From: Pseudeuparius sepicola
Lineage: Eukaryota; Arthropoda; Insecta; Coleoptera; Anthribidae
Length of the DNA: 64,000 nt
Direction of reading: 5' to 3'
NCBI GenBank assembly: GCA_963920635.1
Contig: OY987306.1
Location: forward strand, 10,372,001 to 10,436,000
The position numbers and the translations under genes were made by a program. Positions within the stretch are counted from its first letter, which is position 1, and every line of letters starts with the position of its first letter. Shown here piece by piece: positions 55,693-64,000 of this stretch. The notes below the pieces were generated by a model. That model saw only the letters and a list, made by a program, of their open reading frames with translations, made no database searches and was not told the origin of the DNA.

Positions 55693-58600
55693 TTCTTCTT
55701 GTAACGCGCCCCCCTTGGTTGTGACGTCAAGTAGCTCGTTGGTGGTGGCGCCTCTGGTGGGCGGCGGCACCATGTATAAACTAATATGGGCGGCACCTGT
55801 ATGTATAGAAACTACAGCACCACGCAAGCTTTGTTTAGAAAGATCAACGAGAACGTCCTATCCTTGTCTATCCGTCTTAATTATAGTCTATATTTTTCCT
55901 GCAACCGACAATTTCATATTAGTAGGTAGGTACTTTGAATTTAAATACACTATGGAGTAGATTGTGAGTGATGGGGAACTTGCACAAAAATTAAATTTGA
56001 AAAATATTACTTTCAAACGTAATTTATTGCCATTAAATGAACCACAGTTCACAAAAAACTCACTTTTTATTTTTATGTAATAAATGTAAGCTATTCAAAA
56101 CTGCATAATTCAAATCATTCTTGTAACGCGCCTTCCTTGGTTGTGACGTCAAGTAGCTCGTTGGTGGTGGCGCCTCTGGTGGGCGGCGGCACCATGTATA
56201 AACTAATATGGGCGGCACATGTATAAAAACTACAGCACCACGCAAGCTTTGTTTAGAAAGATCGACGAGAACGTCCTATCCTTGTCTATCCGTCTTAATT
56301 ATAGTCTATATTTTTCCTGCAACCGACAATTTCATATTAGTAGGTAGGTACTTTGAATTTAAATACACTATGGAGTAGATTGTGAGTGATGGGGAACTTG
56401 CACAAAAATTAAATTTGAAAAATGTTACTCACAAACATAATTTATTGCCATTAAATGAACCACAGTTTACAAAAAACTCATTTTTTATTTTTATGTAATA
56501 AATGTGAGCAATTCAAAACTGCATAATTCAAATCATTCTTGTAACGCGCCCTCCTTGGTTGTGACGTCAAGTAGCTCGTTGGTGGTGGCGCCTCTGGTGG
56601 GCGGCGGCACCATGTATAAACTAATATGGGCGGCACATGTATGTATAGAAACTACAGCACCACGCAAGCTTTGTTTAGAAAGATCAACGAGAACGTCCTA
56701 TCCTTGTCTATCCGTCTTAATTATAGTCTATATTTTTCCTGCAACCGACAATTTCATATTAGTAGGTAGGTACTTTGAATTTAAATACACTATGGAGTAG
56801 ATTGTGAGTGATGGGGAACTTGCACAAAAATTAAATTTGAAAAATGTTACTCACAAACATAATTTATTGCCATTAAATGAACCACAGTTTACAAAAAACT
56901 CATTTTTTATTTTTATGTAATAAATGTGAGCAATTCAAAACTGCATAATTCAAATCATTCTTGTAACGCGCCCCCCTTGGTTGTGACGTCAAGTAGCTCG
57001 TTGGTGGTGGCGCCTCTGGTGGGCGGCGGCACCATGTATAAACTAATATGGGCGGCACCTGTATGTATAGAAACTACAGCACCACGCAAGCTTTGTTTAG
57101 AAAGATCAACGAGAACGTCCTATCCTTGTCTATCCGTCTTAATTATAGTCTATATTTTTCCTGCAACCGACAATTTCATATTAGTAGGTAGGTACTTTGA
57201 ATTTAAATACACTATGGAGTAGATTGTGAGTGATGGGGAACTTGCACAAAAATTAAATTTGAAAAATGTTACTCACAAACATAATTTATTGCCATTAAAT
57301 GAACCACAGTTCACAAAAAAACTCACTTTTTATTTTTATGTAATAAATGTAAGCTATTCAAAACTGCATAATTCAAATCATTCTTGTAACGCGCCCTCCT
57401 TATGGTTGTGACGTCAAGTAGCTCGTTGGTGGTGGCGCCTCTGGTGGGCGGCGGCACCATGTATAAACTAATATGGGCGGCACATGTATGTATAGAAACT
57501 ACAGCACCACGCAAGCTTTGTTTAGAAAGATCAACGAGAACGTCCTATCCTTGTCTATCCGTCTTAATTATAGTCTATATTTTTCCTGCAACCGACAATT
57601 TCATATTAGTAGGTAGGTACTTTGAATTTAAATACACTATGGAGTAGATTGTGAGTGATGGGGAACTTGCACAAAAATTAAATTTGAAAAATATTACTTT
57701 CAAACGTAATTTATTGCCAACAGTTAACAAAAAAACTCATTTTTAATTTTTATGTAATAAATATAAGCAATTAAAAACTGAATAATTCAAATCATTCTTG
57801 TAACGCGCCCTCCTTGGTTGTGACGTCAAGTAGCTCGTTGGTGGTGGCGCCTCTGGTGGGCGGCGGCACCATGTATAAACTAATATGGGCGGCACATGTA
57901 TGTATAGAAACTACAGCACCACGCAAGCTTTGTTTAGAAAGATCAACGAGAACGTCCTATCCTTGTCTATCCGTCTTAATTATAGTCTATATTTTTCCTG
58001 CAACCGACAATTTCATATTAGTAGGTAGGTACTTTGAATTTAAATACACTATGGAGTAGATTGTGAGTGATGGGGAACTTGCACAAAAATTAAATTTGAA
58101 AAATGTTACTCACAAACATAATTTATTGCCATTAAATGAACCACAGTTTACAAAAAACTCATTTTTTATTTTTATGTAATAAATGTGAGCAATTCAAAAC
58201 TGCATAATTCAAATCATTCTTGTAACGCGCCCTCCTTGGTTGTGACGTCAAGTAGCTCGTTGGTGGTGGCGCCTCTGGTGGGCGGCGGCACCATGTATAA
58301 ACTAATATGGGCGGCACATGTATGTATAGAAACTACAGCACCACGCAAGCTTTGTTTAGAAAGATCAACGAGAACGTCCTATCCTTGTCTATCCGTCTTA
58401 ATTATAGTCTATATTTTTCCTGCAACCGACAATTTCATATTAGTAGGTAGGTACTTTGAATTTAAATACACTATGGAGTAGATTGTGAGTGATGGGGAAC
58501 TTGCACAAAAATTAAATTTGAAAAATATTACTTTCAAACGTAATTTATTGCCAACAGTTAACAAAAAAACTCATTTTTAATTTTTATGTAATAAATATAA

Positions 58601-58819
58601 GCAATTAAAAACTGAATAATTCAAATCATTCTTGTAACGCGCCCTCCTTGGTTATGACGTCAAGTAGCTCGTTGGTGGTGGCGCCTCTGGTGGGCGGCGG
58701 CACCATGTATAAACTAATATGGGCGGCACATGTATAAAAACTACAGCACCACGCAAGCTTTGCTTAGAAAGATCGACGAGAACGTCCCATCCTTGTATAT
58801 CCGTCTTATTATAGTCTAT

Positions 58820-59005
58820 CTCAGTCTTGATATTGTTGATAATGTTTGAAAAGAATGTGCTGTATTAAATAGTTATTTACATTGCGAGATGCGTAAGCGC
58901 ACTTTTTTGGCCGAGGGGGTTGTTTAACACCCGTGTTGCCTCGGGTCTTAAGACTCTCTCCGAGGCCAAAAAGAGCTTAAGCATCGAGCGATGTATTGTA
59001 TTACA
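58820..59005. mobile_element. 186-bp insertion in unit 8
   Basis: Interrupts the unit between TATAGTCTAT and TTTTTCCTGC. It contains imperfect inverted halves: CATTGCGAGATGCGTAAGCG with TTTTTTGGCCGAGG, and CCGAGGCCAAAAAGAGCTTA with GCATCGAGCGATG. Looks like a small palindromic element. Confidence 0.6.
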
Positions 59006-59092
59006 TTTTTCCTGCTACCGACAATTTCATATTATGTAGGTATAAGTACTTCGAATTTATATACACTATGGAGTAGATTGTGAGTAATAATC

Positions 59093-60172
59093 TTCATAAT
59101 AACCATTGTCCAATTATTAGTAAAAATGATAATCAGTGATAAATATAAGAGGTATAATGCAGTGATAATTAAAAAAAAAACTTCTTGTGCGATTGAACCC
59201 GGGACCTACGAATTACAAGTCCCGTAGCCTCACCATTCAGTTAAAGAAATGTTTGTTAAATTTAAACTTTTAGGCGGTTCGTCATTTTTGACCTATACAC
59301 CAGATCCCTCTGGAAATGGGTCGCCGAAGTGTTTATTTTAACGTTCAATTTTCATTCTCCCTTCTCTAATTCTGTGTAGCTGTCACTCCTGTCACTGCCT
59401 TCCGATCGATCGAGCGGTGTGACGTCACAACCATTCCCGCGCTTTTCGTGTCGTTTCAAATGAATAGCTTGCGGTCACAACCTTAATTATTTATTGCACA
59501 TTAAATATAGCGATTTGAGGGCTGATATTTGGTATGTAGGAACTCCTTCTATAGATATAATAATAATATATGAAATAAAATAATAGCAAATATATTAAAG
59601 AAATAAAAAAAGAGCCTAAATTTGGTTCTCCCGCCCACCACTGGTATTCTTAAACCTTCGGAAAGCGAAACGAAAATTCTGTCTAATTTCCGTTACAACG
59701 TTTAGATGAACTGTTTCATTCCAATAAAAATAATAATAATTATCACCCTCTCCAAAATAGGAGTATCCCAGAAGCAACTACCAGGCGTTTTAAGAATATT
59801 GCCCTACTACCTGCAACTCCATATACAAGCTGATGTATAACACATTGCCTACTCGATGTAGAGCTTGTTATTTCAAAACCAAATATAGAACAGTATTCAA
59901 ATAGGCATGTGCTTATTACAAAAGTGTTTTACTTTCACTTATCAATTGAAGATATGTATTATCGGAACAACTACATTGTTGTTAAACTCTCTGACGTGAA
60001 TCACACACAATATTTGCCCTATTCTTACACTTATTCATGTGTATTCAGTCTTTATTTTTGACAGTGTCTTTTCTAGTCTAAGCTATCCACGGTGACAATT
60101 TGGCAAAATTTAATTCGGTACCCCACCTGTTCTTTGTTTTTCAGTAAGATTTGTACTTCAAGTTTTTTATAT
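59093..60172. other. Unannotated DNA apart from a tRNA-like remnant
   Basis: 59390-59465 is GC-richer with GTGTGACGTCACAACC. 59735-59785 is the inverse of 40672-40740. No gene. Confidence 0.35.
59180..59250 (-). other. tRNA-like remnant, possibly a SINE head
   Basis: On the minus strand, TGAATGGTGAGGCTACGGGA, CTTGTAATTCGTAGG and TCCCGGGTTCAATCGC recall D arm, anticodon arm (loop CTTGTAA, TGT) and B-box. The anticodon stem needs a bulge and the T stem does not pair, so this is not a working tRNA. A T-run follows on that strand. Confidence 0.35.
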
Positions 60173-60174
60173 AC

Positions 60175-60750
60175 AGGGTGAGTTTTTTATGATCAGTATG
60201 GGAATCTCGGAATCTAGCGGAGATAGAAGGAAGGTGAAATGGGGAAAGAATTGCAGTTTTGTGGGCCGAATTTAACGCGCCTTGTGGATTTTTGAAGAAA
60301 GTCATGGCTTACTAGATATTAAAAAAGAAATTTTGGCGATTTATTCTAATCAATCTAGCTTCGTTGTTTCTGATTTTAGATAAAAAGTGTAGACACTAAA
60401 GTGTCCTAATTTCCGCTACAGCTCCATTTTCGAGATATGACACAAACTTTTGTTTTTTTAAATGGAAACCATAGTTATTTCCGTTATTTTTCTGAACAAC
60501 GATATCGAGCAATATATCGTTGGAAGGCTCTAAATATGCCTGAATTTTTGAGACCATGGCCAACTATGGTTTCCATTAAAAAAAGTTTGTGTCATATCTC
60601 GAAAATGGCAGCTGCCACGGAAACCAGGACATGATAACCGCATTGGGGACACAATTCCCTCGAACTTTGGTATTTACACTTTTTATCTAAAATCAGAAAC
60701 AATGAAGATAGATGGGTTAGGATAAATCGCCACAATTTCGTTTTTTTAGG
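60175..60750. mobile_element. Half of a TACAGGGTGAG element with inner hairpin
   Basis: The left end TACAGGGTGAGTTTTTTATG and the next 200 bp resemble 39075-39300. From 60325, an inverted repeat centres near 60510 (AAATGGAAACCATAGTT against AACTATGGTTTCCATT; TTTCTGATTTTAGATAAAAA and inverse). The right terminus is missing. Confidence 0.6.
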
Positions 60751-61253
60751 TATATATATATTAGGCTGGGCCGAAAAAACTTTTTTTATGTAATTTTGGA
60801 GGGGTAGTCAAAAAAAGTGGTCTTACGGGCATGAAAAACTACCAAAAAAAGCTGGGCTCCATAAAATAAAATTTAGCCGCCCCCCTCCTCCCGTGAAGGG
60901 TTGATTTTTTAAAAATAAAAAATTTAGATTGGGGTAGTTACCAAAACATTGCATTCGCTCTACAGAATAGAGAAAAAAAAATTGAACGTCAAATTTTGAA
61001 TTTTAGCCGCGCCCCTGTGCTCTTAAAGATTCTTGCAACCCCAAAAAACCTACTTATTTTTTATTTAGGACAGTTATACGATAACGAAATAGAAAAACTA
61101 TGTTTAAAAAGTTGTTCTAACAGTTACGTAGAGACAATGATTCATGTTACAGATCAGACAGAACTAGTTACAATATTTTAGCTTCAAAGCTTAAATATAT
61201 AGTAGATAACATTGAGTAAAGGAGTAATAGGGGTCTTTTACTCGATAATAGAG
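60751..61253. other. Unannotated DNA, possible element end
   Basis: Begins TATATTAGGCTGGGCCGAAA and has internal near-duplications (TTTAGCCGC.CCCCT at 60871 and 61003). No gene; the frame at 60996-61181 has no motif. Confidence 0.35.
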
Positions 61254-64000
61254 TAATATAAAATGCAAACTGTCTTCGCACTCAGCGTTTATCGGCACTT
61301 TCACGTGAAAGGGGTCCATTCTTCTTAGGGATATAACTCCTCCCTGCTTAAGAGAAAAATAGTAACCTGGAGGGTTGATTTTCCATTTTCTTCTCCACCA
61401 TTTCTATCTTGACTTGTCCTCTTCTTATCTTGAACTTCCTTTGGTAGATTCTCTATGCGACGTATCCAATTAATAATCGAATACTAATAATAACAATGTT
61501 TGTAAAAATCCATAACTTAAGGTGTGTATCTTTTCTACTCGTATATGGGGAACTTATAGAAGTGTAGATTTTTCTTGAAGTTTGTGAATATTTTGTTTGT
61601 AATATAAAATGCAAACTGTCCGCGCACTCAGCGTTTATCGGCACTTTCACGTGAAAGGGGTCCATTCTTCTTAGGGATATAACTCCTCTCTGCTTAAGAG
61701 AAAAATAGTAACCTGGAGGGTTGATTTTCCATTTTCTTCTCCACCATTTCTATCTTGACTTGTCCTCTTCTTATCTTGAACTTCCTTTGATAGATTCTCT
61801 ATGCGACGTATCCAATTAATAATCGAATACTAATAATAACAATGTTTGTAGCAAATCCATAACTTAAGGTGTGTATCTTTTCTACTCGTATATGGGGAAC
61901 TTATAGAAGTGTAGATTTTTCTTGAAGTTTGTGAATATTTTGTTTGTAATATAAAATGCAAACTGTCCGCGCACTCAGCGTTTATCGGCACTTTCACGTG
62001 AAAGGGGTCCATTCTTCTTAGAGATATAACTCCTCTCTGCTTAAGGGAAAAATAGTAACCTGGAGGGTTGATTTTCCATTTTCTTCTCCACCATTTCTAT
62101 CTTGACTTGTCCTCTTCTTATCTTGAACTTCCTTTGGTAGATTCTCTATGCGACGTATCCAATTAATAATCGAATACTAATAATAACAATGTTTGTAAAA
62201 ATCCATAACTTAAGGTGTGTATCTTTTCTACTCGTATATGGGGAACTTATAGAAGTGTAGATTTTTCTTGAAGTTTGTGAATATTTTGTTTGTAATATAA
62301 AATGCAAACTGTCCGCGCACTCAGCGTTTATCGGCACTTTCACGTGAAAGGGGTCCATTCTTCTTAGGGATATAACTCCTCCCTGCTTAAGAGAAAAATA
62401 GTAACCTGGAGGGTTGACTTTCCATTTTCTTCTCCACCATTTCTATCTTGACTTGTCCTCTTCTTATCTTGAACTTCCTTTGGTAGATTCTCTATGCGAC
62501 GTATCCAATTAATAATCGAATACTAATAATAACAATGTTTGTAAAAATCCATAACTTAAGGTGTGTATCTTTTCTACTCGTATATGGGGAACTTATAGAA
62601 GTGTAGATTTTTCTTGAAGTTTGTGAATATTTTGTTTGTAATATAAAATGCAAACTGTCCGCGCACTCAGCGTTTATCGGCACTTTCACGTGAAAGGGGT
62701 CCATTCTTCTTAGGGATATAACTCCTCTCTGCTTAAGGGAAAAATAGTAACCTGGAGGGTTGATTTTCCATTTTCTTCTCCACCATTTCTATCTTGACTT
62801 GTCCTCTTCTTATCTTGAACTTCCTTTGGTAGATTCTCTATGCGACGTATCCAATTAATAATCGAATACTAATAATAACAATGTTTGTAAAAATCCATAA
62901 CTTAAGGTGTGTATCTTTTCTACTCGTATATGGGGAACTTATAGAAGTGTAGATTTTTCTTGAAGTTTGTGAATATTTTGTTTGTAATATAAAATGCAAA
63001 CTGTCCGCGCACTCAGCGTTTATCGGCTCTTTCACGTGAAAGGGGTCCATTCTTCTTAGAGATATAACTCCTCTCTGCTTAAGGGAAAAATAGTAACCTG
63101 GAGGGTTGATTTTCCATTTTCTTCTCCACCATTTCCATCTCTTTCTATCTCTTGTCCTCTTCTTATCTTGAACTTCCTTTGGTAGATTCTCTATGCGACG
63201 TATCCAATTAATAATCGAATACTAATAATAACAATGTTTGTAAAAATCCATAACTTAAGGTGTGTATCTTTTCTACTCGTATATGGGGAACTTATAGAAG
63301 TGTAGATTTTTCTTGAAGTTTGTGAATATTTTGTTTGTAATATAAAATGCAAACTGTCCGCGCACTCAGCGTTTATCGGCACTTTCACGTGAAAGGGGTC
63401 CATTCTTCTTAGGGATATAACTCCTCCCTGCTTAAGAGAAAAATAGTAACCTGGAGGGTTGATTTTCCATTTTCTTCTCCACCATTTCTATCTTGACTTG
63501 TCCTCTTCTTATCTTGAACTTCCTTTGGTAGATTCTCTATGCGACGTATCCAATTAATAATCGAATACTAATAATAACAATGTTTGTAAAAATCCATAAC
63601 TTAAGGTGTGTATCTTTTCTACTCGTATATGGGGAACTTATAGAAGTGTAGATTTTTCTTGAAGTTTGTGAATATTTTGTTTGTAATATAAAATGCAAAC
63701 TGTCCGCGCACTCAGCGTTTATCGGCACTTTCACGTGAAAGGGGTCCATTCTTCTTAGGGATATAACACTCTCTGCTTAAGGGAAAAATAGTAACCTGGA
63801 GGGTTGATTTTCCATTTTCTTCTCCACCATTTCTATCTTGACTTGTCCTCTTCTTATCTTGAACTTCCTTTGGTAGATTCTCTATGCGACGTATCCAATT
63901 AATAATCGAATACTAATAATAACAATGTTTGTAAAAATCCATAACTTAAGGTGTGTATCTTTTCTACTCGTATATGGGGAACTTATAGAAGTGTAGATTT
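61254..64000. repeat. Satellite-like tandem array, ~346-bp units, to window end
   Basis: About 7.9 copies, each starting GTAATATAAAATGCAAACTG; spacing is 346-347 except one of 353 caused by a 7-bp expansion near 63137. Units are almost identical. Diagnostic variants repeat every third unit: units 1, 4, 7 read CCTCCCTGCTTAAGAG; units 2, 5, 8 AGGGATATAAC with CTCTCTGCTTAAG; units 3, 6 AGAGATATAACTCC with CTCTCTGCTTAAGGG. A 60- to 70-residue minus-strand frame recurs in every unit, with no known domain; it is retained because the units are recent copies. Confidence 0.9.

Larger units (their letters stand above)
55285..59092 (+). repeat. Tandem array, eight ~420-bp units
   Basis: The anchor GTAACGCGCC occurs at 55701, 56123, 56541, 56963, 57386, 57800, 58222 and 58634 (periods 422, 418, 422, 423, 414, 422, 412). 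Each unit has an AT-rich half (CTTGCACAAAAATTAAATTT) and a GC-rich core with TTGTGACGTCAAGTAGC and GGCGCCTCTGGTGGGCGG. Units 3 and 7 are near-identical, as are 6 and 8 (CCAACAGTTAACA variant), so blocks of more than one unit were duplicated. Unit 1 is interrupted at 55437-55692 and unit 8 at 58820-59005. The 81- to 98-residue frames in each unit are products of the repeat and carry no known domain. Confidence 0.9.

Noticed and set aside
55715..58481. Repeated 81- to 98-residue open frames in the 420-bp array as a gene family
   Set aside because: They exist because the units are near-identical; no known domain, and overlapping frames on the other strand are equally open.
59180..59250. Functional tRNA-Thr gene
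   Set aside because: Anticodon stem needs a bulge, T stem does not pair, and no acceptor stem is found.
61453..63749. Repeated 60- to 70-residue minus-strand frames as tandem genes
   Set aside because: Same reason: recent satellite copies; reading varies where single bases change (61830-62012).

Overview
The window looks like repeat-dominated, AT-rich insect nuclear DNA. Pointers are the many Tc1/mariner- and hAT-type relics, elements ending in TACAGGGTG or TACAGTGT next to TA, a Gypsy-class LTR retrovirus with an errantivirus-type envelope gene, a Jockey/CR1-like LINE fragment and two satellite-like tandem arrays. No complete host gene can be supported; two short stretches look like possible exons, at low confidence. 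The insect order cannot be fixed by reading alone.

Layout. 1-12.3 kb: inverted-repeat (fold-back) elements, a mariner-type transposase relic split by a MITE, a 40-bp perfect palindrome between 7-bp direct repeats, and a short tandem array of palindromic units (4733-5575). 12.8-15.7 kb: a stack of nested insertions in which an old fold-back element is split by a TA-flanked element that itself carries an 8-bp-TSD MITE and a solo LTR. 16.5-19.8 kb: a MITE with 7-bp TSDs, a deletion-derived hAT element with an 8-bp TSD, and an IS630/Tc1-type transposase relic. 20-29.7 kb: more fold-backs, including a 1.56-kb palindrome.

30076-38754 holds one young LTR retrovirus-like element: LTRs of 414 and 413 bp that I count as differing by two substitutions and one T-run length change, a TGGA target duplication, a tRNA-Leu primer site, gag, pol, env and a polypurine tract. 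Two features stand out. Pol does not stop after integrase but continues in frame into a macro domain of the OARD1/TARG1 type with both catalytic residues kept. The same slippery heptamer, A AAT TTT, occurs at the gag-pol junction and again inside the protease, exactly in phase with a second frame change. Env appears to be made by splicing from a five-codon leader exon at 30705-30721.

38.8-55 kb: more fold-back elements, a 5'-truncated LINE and mariner-type fragments. 55.3-59.1 kb: eight copies of a ~420-bp tandem repeat with a GC-rich core. 59.1-61.2 kb: a tRNA-like remnant and element ends. 61.25 kb to the window end: a ~346-bp satellite with an apparent three-unit higher-order period.

Most short open frames lie in these repeats and are unlikely to be genes. 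The only genes that work together are gag, pol-macro and env of the LTR element.
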